Positions 1 through 6,352 of a stretch of DNA of 9,708 nt are shown piece by piece. Every line of letters begins with the position of its first letter. Position 1 is the first letter of the stretch. The DNA comes from an uncultured Elusimicrobium sp. (GTDB lineage Bacteria > Elusimicrobiota > Endomicrobiia > Endomicrobiales > Endomicrobiaceae): positions 1 through 9,708 of the forward strand of contig CACWKJ010000052.1 of NCBI GenBank assembly GCA_902761395.1, in the 5' to 3' direction. The translations under genes and the position numbers were made by a program. Under the pieces are notes generated by a model that saw only the letters and a list, made by a program, of their open reading frames with translations, had not been told where the DNA came from and ran no database searches.

Positions 1-129
1 TAAACCTGTGTTACCATACAATGCTCTGTACACTACATACTTTTCACCGGTTTCACTGTGAGTTGCAACATCTTCCACTAAATAATAGTCACCTTTAAAA
101 TGTTTATATATCCCTTTTTTCAGTTCCAT
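1..129 (-). CDS. DUF1653 domain protein, N-terminal part (cut by window edge)
   Basis: The minus strand reads 43 codons from an ATG at 129 to the window edge without a stop, beginning [16 protein letters not shown] and continuing to [12 protein letters not shown]. The pattern of a short basic start, KGxYxHFKG, an acidic turn, HSETGE and VVYRALYG is that of DUF1653 proteins, small (roughly 70-100 residue) proteins of unknown function. A GGAG Shine-Dalgarno lies a few bases upstream (about 134-137 on the plus strand), which supports this start. The C-terminal part lies outside the window. Transcription diverges from the lipoprotein gene at 287. The family call is confident; no function can be given. 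Confidence 0.85.
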   Translation of the reverse strand, partial: MELKKGIYKHFKGDYYLVEDVATHSETGEKYVVYRALYGNTGL

Positions 130-176
130 AATTGCTCCGTTTAATAAATTTATTTTCCAATATTTTATCATTTTTG

Positions 177-205
177 TTGTTTGTTTTTATATTTACTAAT
201 ATACT
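177..205 (+). promoter_or_regulatory. Possible sigma70-type promoter for the lipoprotein gene
   Basis: TTGTTT at 177-182 and TATACT at 200-205 are separated by 17 bases. The -10 is good and the -35 matches only in its first three bases. Transcription would start near 212 and leave a leader of about 75 nt before the ATG at 287. The region is very AT-rich, so chance matches are likely; an alternative -10 is TACAAT at 216-221. Confidence 0.35.
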
Positions 206-286
206 TTTTTTATAGTACAATTTACGGGTGTTTTAAAAGCTTAATTATTAGTGTTCAAAAAATAAAAATTAAAAAGGAGTAGTATT

Positions 287-685
287 ATGAGAAAAATTTT
301 TATGTTATCAATTAGTATGTTATTTTTGTTTGTTGTTGGATGTGCAAGTACCGAACGAAGTATGAGAAGTACCTTCGAATCTAATGAAAGTGGATCATAT
401 AATAATATTGCAATTCCGACAAAAGATTTCATAATTAAAGGTCCTATATTTGTAGAATCAACTGTAACTATAGAACAAAATGGTGTTAAAAATGGTTCAG
501 AAATAACAGCATATATGCTAATGAAAGAAGCACAAAAGTTGGATGCTGATGATGTTGTTAATGTAAAAATAGATAAAGTAGAAAGTGTTAAAAAATCGGT
601 AGTAGTGCAAAGAAATATGGAAAAAACGGTTAGAACTAAAACTATTACATATAAAGCAACTGCCTTGGCAATAAAGTATAAATAA
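287..685 (+). CDS. Small predicted lipoprotein of unknown function
   Basis: A 132-residue protein with a type II signal peptide: MRKIF, a hydrophobic stretch over residues 4-17, and a lipobox VVGC with the acylated cysteine at residue 19. It should therefore be lipid-anchored in the cell envelope. The mature part is about 114 residues with no further membrane segment. It has a Ser/Asn-rich linker (about 20-40), then KDFIIKGPIF, a TIEQNG turn, an alanine-rich helix (MKEAQKLDADDVVNV, about 79-93) and a closing strand ALAIKY. The helix-then-strand ending weakly recalls YbjQ-like small domains, but I cannot assign a family. The start is supported by AGGAG at 275-279, seven bases before ATG. It stands alone between a divergent gene on its left and a convergent one on its right. 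Confidence 0.8.
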   Translation: MRKIFMLSISMLFLFVVGCASTERSMRSTFESNESGSYNNIAIPTKDFIIKGPIFVESTVTIEQNGVKNGSEITAYMLMKEAQKLDADDVVNVKIDKVESVKKSVVVQRNMEKTVRTKTITYKATALAIKYK

Positions 686-738
686 GTTTGGAAAAGTTTT
701 TTGTCGTTCAAGACCTTAAGATTTTGAGTTAGAATGAA

Positions 739-798
739 GAAACTCAGGAATGAAGTGTATATGGATCCCGTAAGGGCATACTCGATTTCCTGAGTTTC
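739..798. repeat. Perfect 12-bp inverted repeat between convergent genes (candidate terminator or dispersed palindrome)
   Basis: GAAACTCAGGAA at 739-750 is exactly complementary to TTCCTGAGTTTC at 787-798, enclosing 36 nt. Inside is a smaller stem, TATG (760-763) with CATA (777-780) and CCC (767-769) with GGG (774-776), around a GTAA loop. The right arm runs into the stop codon of the minus-strand glycosyltransferase (797-799). It sits where two convergent transcripts end, so a bidirectional terminator is the simplest reading. Neither strand has a clean run of U after the stem, so an intrinsic terminator is not certain; a repeated extragenic palindrome is the alternative. Confidence 0.6.
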
Positions 799-1855
799 AA
801 TTGATCACATCAAAAACTTCTTCAACGGATATTTTTTTCATACAATCCACTTTCGTGCATGTCCTATTCCTGCACGGTTGGCAAGGAACTTTCTTTTGAA
901 TAACCGTAGTGTTCCCTTTGAAAGGTCCCGTTCTTTTAGCGTCCGTCGGACCTAAAATTGCAACTGCCGGAACTTTGAGTGCTGTTGCTATATGCATAGG
1001 ACCTGCTTCGTTTGCTAAAAACAAACTTGCAAGTTTAAATATTGCCATTAACTGTTTTAATGTAAGTTTGCCGGTAAGGTTTATTATCTTTTTCGTTTTG
1101 GAAAGAGATATTATCTCTTCATCAAGACCTTTTTCGCTTGCACCGCCTTCTTTACCGCCTATAAGCATAACATTAACATCATAATTTTCGTTTATCAAAT
1201 CTATTGTTTGTGCAAATTTTTCACTTTGCCATCTTCTCGATATCCAACCGCCGCCCGGATGAACCAAAACTATTTTTTTATCTAAATCTACATTTTCTTT
1301 TTTTAATATTTCTTTTACTTCGTTAATATATTTTTCATCTACATGCAAACTGTATTCCAAGTTGTCCGTATCAACAGGGCAACCGAGATATTTTGCAACT
1401 GCCAAATGTCTTTCGATACAATGTGTGTTAACACTTTCAGGTTTAATTTCTTTGGAAAACAACCATGAAAGTTCTCTCATTCCGTTTGTGGATGATGAAG
1501 CAAGTTTATATTTTGCACCTGCCATTTTAACTATAAATGCGGATTTAAAAAGTCCGTGAAAATCGATACTTAAATCAAACTTTTCCGCTCTTAAAATTTT
1601 GTACATCTTTTTTAAATATGAAAGAGTTATATGTCTTCTGTCGAACACAATTAAATTATCGATTAACGGATTATCTTTTATTATATCTGCACATCTTTCA
1701 TCGGCTATCCAACTGATATGTACGTTAGGATAAGTTTTCTTTATTTGCGTAACTGCAGGTAAAGCAAATATTATGTCACCCATTCTGCTTGGTTGAACTA
1801 TCAATATTTTAGGTTTTGAACCGTTTTTTAAAAGTTCTATAATTTCGTTTGCCAT
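797..1855 (-). CDS. GT9-family glycosyltransferase, LPS heptosyltransferase type
   Basis: A 352-residue protein, the usual length for ADP-heptose:LPS heptosyltransferases (WaaC/WaaF), which add heptose to the inner core of lipopolysaccharide on the cytoplasmic side. Motifs in order: PSRMGDIIFALPA (22-34, with the D27 position expected for the catalytic Asp), DFHGLFKSA (98-106), HPGGGWISRRW (199-209, phosphate/nucleotide region), LIGGKEG (231-237) and NEAGPMHIATAL (282-293), the family's signature near the sugar-nucleotide site. A C-terminal cysteine group (C325, C328, C333, C338) resembles that of many GT9 proteins. The ATG at 1855 overlaps the waaA stop by one base (TAATG), with a weak AAAGAG upstream, so it is probably translated by coupling with waaA. 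Heptosyltransferase I or II, or another GT9 sugar specificity, cannot be told from sequence alone. Confidence 0.85.
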   Translation of the reverse strand: MANEIIELLKNGSKPKILIVQPSRMGDIIFALPAVTQIKKTYPNVHISWIADERCADIIKDNPLIDNLIVFDRRHITLSYLKKMYKILRAEKFDLSIDFHGLFKSAFIVKMAGAKYKLASSSTNGMRELSWLFSKEIKPESVNTHCIERHLAVAKYLGCPVDTDNLEYSLHVDEKYINEVKEILKKENVDLDKKIVLVHPGGGWISRRWQSEKFAQTIDLINENYDVNVMLIGGKEGGASEKGLDEEIISLSKTKKIINLTGKLTLKQLMAIFKLASLFLANEAGPMHIATALKVPAVAILGPTDAKRTGPFKGNTTVIQKKVPCQPCRNRTCTKVDCMKKISVEEVFDVIN

Positions 1856-3105
1856 TATAAATACTCTTTAATTATTTTTATGTTTTTTTCTATAGCACCT
1901 TTTTGATTTTTAACTACTTCCAAAGCTTTTTTGCCGGTATCTTGTCTAAGTTCTTTATCGTTTAAAAGTTTTATTGCAGTTTCGTAAAATTCTTCTTTGG
2001 TGTTTATTTCAAAAGCTCCGTTATCTTTTAACGATGCGGATTCATTTTCAAAATTGTACATATATTTTCCGAAAATTATCGGCTTGGAATAAGCTGCCGC
2101 TTCTATGGGGTTTTGCCCGCCTTTGTTTACCATGGAACCGCCTATAAAAACTATATCGGATATTGAATAAATAGTTTGCAGTTTTCCGAACACATCTATA
2201 ATAATTACATCTTTTTTCTTATCGGTTAACTTTGAAAACAGTTCAAAAGATAAATTGTTCTTCTTTATTAAAGAAGAAATTTCGTTTACTCTTGCGATAT
2301 GTCTTGGTGCAATAATTAATTTTAAGTTTGGAAAAATATTTTTCAATTGTACGAATATTTTCAGCAGTATTGCTTCTTCACCTTCTCTTGTGCTGCCTGC
2401 GGTTAAAATTAAATCGTTATCTGCAAGGGACAAATCTCCTTTTGTTATTGTTTCACTTGTGAAATCTCTGTCGTATTTTATGTTTCCGGTAATACCTACT
2501 TTATCTTTGTTGTCCGTTAAAGAAACAAACCTTTTATAATCGTGTTCGTTTCTAACGGAAATGTAATCTATAAGTGTTAAAAAAGGTTTCCAAAAAAACT
2601 TTGTTAATCTGTAATAAGGATATGCGCCTTTGGAAATTCTACCGTTAACCGTTATTATTTTTGTTCCTAATTTATTCGCACAAGTTATCATACTCGGCCA
2701 AAATTCCGTTTCTATAAGTATAAGAACATCCGGTTTAATCTTTTTTAGTATTGAAGAAATAAACGGATAAACATCAACAGGTGCAAGAGCAAAATAAGAA
2801 ATCCCTTTAATTTTAGCAACATATTCTCTTGCAGATTTTGTTATTGTGGAAACTATGATATTGTTTCCTTGTAAGTGAGGTATCATCGGTTCAACTGCTT
2901 TTGCTTCACCTAAAGAAGCACAATGTATCCAAACGGTTTTTTTTGTTTTGTCGAGTTGAGGAATGTTCCATTGTGAAAGTCTTTCTTTAATACAATAAAA
3001 GAATTCCTGACGATTTTTTTTACCTGCCAAAACAATCGCCAAAAGTATAGGAACCAAAAATATTAAAAGTAAACAATTATAAAAAACAAGTAGTATGTTA
3101 AGCAT
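1855..3105 (-). CDS. waaA: 3-deoxy-D-manno-octulosonic acid (Kdo) transferase
   Basis: A 416-residue GT30 enzyme (also called KdtA) that transfers Kdo from CMP-Kdo to the lipid A precursor at the inner membrane. An N-terminal hydrophobic anchor covers about residues 3-27. Then come WIHCASLGEAKA (59-70, with E67 at the catalytic-base position), ETEFWPS (132-138), NGRISKGAYPYYR (154-166), TGNIKYD (206-212), AGSTREGEE (236-244), APRH (266-269) and FIGGSMVNKGGQNPIEAAAY (320-339), all typical of WaaA. I chose the ATG at 3105. A TTG at 3111 would add two residues and has no better ribosome site. The Shine-Dalgarno is weak. A strong promoter lies 30-58 bases upstream, and the GT9 gene follows with a one-base overlap, giving an LPS core operon. 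Confidence 0.95.
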   Translation of the reverse strand: MLNILLVFYNCLLLIFLVPILLAIVLAGKKNRQEFFYCIKERLSQWNIPQLDKTKKTVWIHCASLGEAKAVEPMIPHLQGNNIIVSTITKSAREYVAKIKGISYFALAPVDVYPFISSILKKIKPDVLILIETEFWPSMITCANKLGTKIITVNGRISKGAYPYYRLTKFFWKPFLTLIDYISVRNEHDYKRFVSLTDNKDKVGITGNIKYDRDFTSETITKGDLSLADNDLILTAGSTREGEEAILLKIFVQLKNIFPNLKLIIAPRHIARVNEISSLIKKNNLSFELFSKLTDKKKDVIIIDVFGKLQTIYSISDIVFIGGSMVNKGGQNPIEAAAYSKPIIFGKYMYNFENESASLKDNGAFEINTKEEFYETAIKLLNDKELRQDTGKKALEVVKNQKGAIEKNIKIIKEYL

Positions 3106-3134
3106 TACCAAAAAACCGGATAATAATTTTAACT

Positions 3135-3163
3135 ATTATATATAAAACAGCCATTAAAGGCAA
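3135..3163 (-). promoter_or_regulatory. Sigma70-type promoter for waaA and the GT9 gene
   Basis: Read on the minus strand: TTGCCT (-35, 3163-3158), a 17-base spacer and a perfect TATAAT (-10, 3140-3135). Transcription would begin near 3128 and leave a leader of only about 23 nt before the waaA ATG. Spacing and hexamers are close to consensus. Confidence 0.65.
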
Positions 3164-3184
3164 TTGTTAAACATTCAATCTTCT

Positions 3185-3203
3185 AAAATTGCGGAGCAAT
3201 TTT
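3185..3203. repeat. Short hairpin in the divergent waaA/thiE spacer
   Basis: AAAATTGC (3185-3192) pairs exactly with GCAATTTT (3196-3203) around a GGA loop, followed by another T. It lies between the two divergent promoters and so is outside both predicted transcripts. The same arms occur in the hairpin downstream of thiE (3951-3973). It may be a protein-binding site, a repeat remnant or chance. Confidence 0.45.
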
Positions 3204-3208
3204 TGTTC

Positions 3209-3237
3209 TTGATTTTTGGTATGTGAGTTGGTATAAT
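3209..3237 (+). promoter_or_regulatory. Sigma70-type promoter for thiE
   Basis: TTGATT (-35, 3209-3214), a 17-base spacer and TATAAT (-10, 3232-3237), preceded by TGG, which makes an extended -10. Transcription would start near 3244, about 24 nt before the thiE ATG. That leaves no room for a TPP riboswitch in this leader. Confidence 0.75.
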
Positions 3238-3267
3238 TTAAAAGTTATTTTAGATTGAAAATTTAAT

Positions 3268-3906
3268 ATGTTAAAAAGAGAAATAAAGTTATTATGTATC
3301 ACCTGTCCCAGAGATGACATTTCTTACGAAAAACAGGTTGAATTTGCATGTCAAGGCGGTGCGGATATGATTCAACTTAGAGATAAAAAAATGTCAGATA
3401 AGGACTTGTTTGATCTTTCTTTAAAATTGCAACAAATTTGCGCAAAATACAATGTATATTTTACCGTAAATAACAGGGTGGATATTGCGGATATTTCAAA
3501 CAGTGACGGAGTTCATTTAGGACAAAGCGATTTACCTGTTTCGTATGCAAGAAAAGTTTTGGGCGAAAATAAAATTGTAGGAATTTCCGCTTCGGGATAC
3601 GATAAAGTTGTTGAAGCGGAAAAACTTCCGGTGGATTATATAGGTTGCGGAGCAATTTTTCCTACAACAACAAAACCGGAAGCAAATATCAGAGGTTTGG
3701 AAGTTTTAAAAAAGTTAAAAACCGCAAATATTACAAAACCCGTAATTGCTATCGGCGGTATAGATAAAACAAATGTTGCGGATGTTATTAAAGCAGGTGC
3801 GGACGGAGTTGCCGTTGTAAGAGCGGTATGCGGTGCACAGGATATAAAAAAAGAAGCACAAGAAATTAAAGAAATAATTATGAGGTATAGAAGTACAGAA
3901 GTATAG
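3268..3906 (+). CDS. thiE: Thiamine-phosphate synthase
   Basis: A 212-residue TIM-barrel enzyme, normal family length, that couples HMP pyrophosphate with the thiazole phosphate to give thiamine monophosphate in the cytoplasm. Motifs in order: QLRDK (36-40), NNRVDIA (68-74, where NDRVDIA is the common form), GVHLGQSDLP (81-90), DYIGCGAIFPTTTK (123-136, pyrophosphate and thiazole binding), AIGGI (161-165) and GVAVVRAV (180-187, where many homologues have AVVSAI). The start at 3268 is 24 nt after the predicted transcription start and has no clear Shine-Dalgarno. The C-terminal codons and the stop are built from an 8-nt tandem repeat (3885-3916), so the last few residues (RYRSTEV) look dispensable. 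thiC follows after a 208-nt structured spacer. Confidence 0.95.
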   Translation: MLKREIKLLCITCPRDDISYEKQVEFACQGGADMIQLRDKKMSDKDLFDLSLKLQQICAKYNVYFTVNNRVDIADISNSDGVHLGQSDLPVSYARKVLGENKIVGISASGYDKVVEAEKLPVDYIGCGAIFPTTTKPEANIRGLEVLKKLKTANITKPVIAIGGIDKTNVADVIKAGADGVAVVRAVCGAQDIKKEAQEIKEIIMRYRSTEV

Positions 3907-3916
3907 AGGTATGGAA
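3885..3916 (+). repeat. Four imperfect 8-nt tandem repeats across the thiE stop codon
   Basis: Units are GTATAGAA (3885-3892), GTACAGAA (3893-3900), GTATAGAG (3901-3908) and GTATGGAA (3909-3916). The thiE stop TAG (3904-3906) lies in the third unit. The period is not a multiple of three, so gain or loss of a unit would change the C-terminus of ThiE. Confidence 0.75.
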
Positions 3917-3947
3917 TAACTCATAAAATTTTTTAATAAAAAACAAT

Positions 3948-3975
3948 TCAAAAATTGCAAAAGTGCAATTTTTGA
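3948..3975 (+). terminator. 12-bp hairpin after thiE, possible weak terminator
   Basis: TCAAAAATTGCA (3948-3959) pairs perfectly with TGCAATTTTTGA (3964-3975) around an AAAG loop. The U-run is inside the 3' arm rather than after it, so termination would be weak. It adjoins the left end of the large palindrome that follows and may belong to the same element. Confidence 0.45.
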
Positions 3976-4091
3976 GCGAATAGAAAAATTTGTTAGCGAG
4001 ATGAAGAGTTTTCAAACCGCAGTGTACAAAAAGTAAACTTGGTACATAAGGTTTGTAAACTCAAAATCGTAGCAAAAATATTTCGTTCGCT
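3975..4091. repeat. Large imperfect palindrome upstream of thiC
   Basis: The left arm (3975-4018) and the reverse complement of the right arm (4050-4091) align along almost their whole length with a few small gaps. The innermost part is nearly perfect: GAGTTTTCAAACC (4006-4018) against GGTTTGTAAACTC (4050-4062), one mismatch. The outer ends share AGCGAA (3975-3980 with 4086-4091). The centre holds further nested pairs, TGTAC (4023-4027) with GTACA (4042-4046) and AAGT with ACTT (4031-4040). As RNA it would fold into a long, interrupted hairpin ending about 24 nt before the thiC ATG. It could be a dispersed intergenic repeat (REP- or MITE-like) or a cis-acting leader structure. It lacks the conserved TPP riboswitch sequences. 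Confidence 0.7.
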
Positions 4092-4114
4092 ATATTTTTT
4101 GAAAGGGTATAGTT

Positions 4115-5389
4115 ATGACTTTAATGGAGCAGGCACAAAAAAATGTTGTAACAAAAGAAGTTGAAGAAGTTGCAAAGTACGAACAAGTATCAACTGATTT
4201 TGTTTTAAAAGGTATCAGCGAAGGAACGATAGTAATACCTAAAAATATTAAAAGAATACAAAAGTTACCCAGAGCAATAGGTGCGGGACTTAAAACAAAA
4301 ATAAATGCAAATTTAGGAACATCTCCCGACCACATAAGCATCGAAGAAGAACTCGAAAAAATGAGAGTTGCCGTTGAGTACGGAGCAGATGCCATAATGG
4401 ATTTGTCTACCGGCGGAAATTTGGTGGAAATGAGAAAAGAAATATTAACACAGTGCCCGGTACAAGTTGGAACAGTTCCTATATATCAGGTTGCAAGCCA
4501 AACCGTTAGAGGCGGGAAGAAAAAAATTTCACAAATGGATCCGGAACTAATGTTTGATGTTATAGAAGAACAAGCCGAACAAGGTGTTGATTTTATGACG
4601 ATACATTGCGGAGTTAACCAAGAAACGGTTGCAATGTTGGACAGACAACCGAGAGTTATGGGCGTAGTCAGCAGAGGCGGATCATTTTTGGTTAAATGGA
4701 TAAGAGCAAACAAAAAAGAAAATCCTTATTATGAACAATATGACAGACTTTTAAAAATAGCAAAAAAGTATGATGTTACTTTAAGTTTGGGTGACGGGTT
4801 CAGACCGGGAGGAAATCCCGATGCAACAGACGGACCTCAACTTGCCGAACTTTCAATACTCGGAGAACTTGCATTAAGAGCAAGAAAAGAAGGTGTGCAG
4901 GTTATGATTGAAGGTCCGGGACACATTCCCATAAATCAAATACAATCGAATGTTTTACTTGCAAAAAGGTTAACTCATAACAGTCCTTTATATTTCTTGG
5001 GGCCTTTGGTTACGGATATTGCTCCGGGATATGACCATATTACCTCTGCAATCGGCGGTGCAATGGCAGCAAGTTACGGAGTGGATTTTATTTGCTATGT
5101 TACACCTGCGGAACATTTAAGATTACCTGATGTTGATGATGTCAGAGAAGGTGTTATTGCTTCAAGAATTGCGGCTCACAGTGCAGACATTGTAAAAAAT
5201 GTTAAAGGTGCAAGAGAACAGGATTATCAGATGTCAAAATACAGAAAAGAAAGAAACTGGGAAAAACAAAGAGAGTTTTGTTTAGACCCGATAAAGTTTG
5301 ATAAAGAAAGAGCAAAAATCGTTCCCAATTTGAAAGACACTTGTTCAATGTGCGGAGAGTTTTGTTCAATGAGGGATGAAGATCTATGA
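4115..5389 (+). CDS. thiC: Phosphomethylpyrimidine synthase, short form
   Basis: A 424-residue radical SAM enzyme that rearranges aminoimidazole ribotide to HMP phosphate, the pyrimidine precursor of thiamine. It lacks the N-terminal extension of the ~600-residue form. Motifs: KINANLGTSPDH (62-73), EYGADAIMDLSTGGN (88-102), TIHCGV (162-167), SRGGSFLVKWI (186-196), LGDGFRPG (225-232), IEGPGHIP (265-272) and GYDHITSAIGGAMAA (305-319). H270 and H334 (PAEH) are 64 residues apart and are the likely metal ligands. The C-terminal iron-sulfur motif is C410, C413, C417 (C-x2-C-x3-C), one residue shorter in the last gap than the C-x2-C-x4-C of the long form. AAAGGG at 4102-4107 is a good ribosome site for ATG 4115. 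The stop overlaps the thrB start (ATGA), so the two are probably translationally coupled. Confidence 0.96.
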   Translation: MTLMEQAQKNVVTKEVEEVAKYEQVSTDFVLKGISEGTIVIPKNIKRIQKLPRAIGAGLKTKINANLGTSPDHISIEEELEKMRVAVEYGADAIMDLSTGGNLVEMRKEILTQCPVQVGTVPIYQVASQTVRGGKKKISQMDPELMFDVIEEQAEQGVDFMTIHCGVNQETVAMLDRQPRVMGVVSRGGSFLVKWIRANKKENPYYEQYDRLLKIAKKYDVTLSLGDGFRPGGNPDATDGPQLAELSILGELALRARKEGVQVMIEGPGHIPINQIQSNVLLAKRLTHNSPLYFLGPLVTDIAPGYDHITSAIGGAMAASYGVDFICYVTPAEHLRLPDVDDVREGVIASRIAAHSADIVKNVKGAREQDYQMSKYRKERNWEKQREFCLDPIKFDKERAKIVPNLKDTCSMCGEFCSMRDEDL

Positions 5390-6324
5390 AAAAAGCAACC
5401 ATGTGTAAGACAGTAAAAGTAAGAGTACCGGCAACCACTGCAAATTTAGGACCGGGATTTGATGTGTTGGGAGCAAGTTTATCGTTATATAACGAACTTG
5501 AAGTATCAATTGCCGAAGATCCTAAGAAAGCAAAGTTTGTTGTAGCAGGCGAAGGCAGAAAAATTTTGCCTAAAGATGAAAGAAATATTTTGTGGAAAGC
5601 AATGGATGCCGTTTTTATGTTGCTTGATCAAAACGATAAGTACAGTTTAAAAAGTTTTAACATAAAACTTACAAACAATATTCCTTTAAGTTCGGGACTT
5701 GGTTCATCATCAGCAGCAAGAGCGGCGGGAATAATAGCCGCAAATCAAATATGCGGAAACAAAATGACGTTGGGTGAAATGGCACAGCTCGGTGTAAAAC
5801 TTGAAGGTCATCCCGATAATATAATACCGGCATTTTACGGCGGAGTATGTGTTTCTATAAATCAAGGTAACGATGTGATAGATGTTATAAAGTTGCCTAT
5901 ACCTAAAATAAAAGCCGTTGTTTGTACACCCGGTTTTGAACTTGCAACGGAAAGATCAAGAAATATTTTGCCTTCAAAATATGACAGAAAAGATGTAGTT
6001 TTTAATATATCAAGAGTTGCATTACTTACAAAAGCATTTTGTACAAACGATTTTAAACTTTTGCAGGAAGCAATGCAAGACAAAATACATCAACCTTACA
6101 GAGCAAAATTGATTCCTGTTATGCAGGAATTAATAGATGCAGCTGTTAAAGAAGGTGCTTACGGTGCATGTTTATCCGGAGCGGGACCTTCGATGATAGC
6201 TTTTTGTGATAACAGCAAAGCGGAAAAAATTGCAAAAGCTATGGCAAAAATATGGAAGAAAGAAACAGTTCCTACAAAAACTTTTATTTTAAGTTTTGAT
6301 AAAAACGGAGCAGAAAAAATATAA
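5386..6324 (+). CDS. thrB: Homoserine kinase
   Basis: A 312-residue GHMP-superfamily kinase, normal length, that phosphorylates L-homoserine with ATP on the path to threonine. Motifs: VPATTANLGPGFDVLG (14-29, GHMP motif 1), IPLSSGLGSSSAARAA (99-114, the ATP phosphate loop), EGHPDNIIPAFYGG (140-153) and LSGAGPS (263-269, motif 3). I chose the ATG at 5386, which overlaps the thiC stop as ATGA and has GAGGG at 5371-5375. A second ATG six residues... at 5401 (Met6, MCKTVKVRVPA) is a possible alternative that would shorten the protein by five residues. The aspartokinase gene follows after 28 nt, which suits joint control of threonine synthesis. Threonine synthase and homoserine dehydrogenase are not in the window. 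Confidence 0.95.
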   Translation: MKKATMCKTVKVRVPATTANLGPGFDVLGASLSLYNELEVSIAEDPKKAKFVVAGEGRKILPKDERNILWKAMDAVFMLLDQNDKYSLKSFNIKLTNNIPLSSGLGSSSAARAAGIIAANQICGNKMTLGEMAQLGVKLEGHPDNIIPAFYGGVCVSINQGNDVIDVIKLPIPKIKAVVCTPGFELATERSRNILPSKYDRKDVVFNISRVALLTKAFCTNDFKLLQEAMQDKIHQPYRAKLIPVMQELIDAAVKEGAYGACLSGAGPSMIAFCDNSKAEKIAKAMAKIWKKETVPTKTFILSFDKNGAEKI

Positions 6325-6352
6325 ATTGTAAATTATAAATTGGAGTAAAAAG

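Noticed and set aside
241..711. Minus-strand 156-codon frame opposite the lipoprotein gene
   Set aside because: Low-complexity hydrophobic product with no ribosome site; the plus-strand frame has a lipobox, signal peptide and AGGAG.
909..1184. Plus-strand frame inside the GT9 gene
   Set aside because: It lies opposite the conserved C-terminal half of the glycosyltransferase and encodes nothing recognisable.
3907..4114. TPP riboswitch before thiC
   Set aside because: The spacer is structured, but none of the conserved TPP-aptamer sequences are present.
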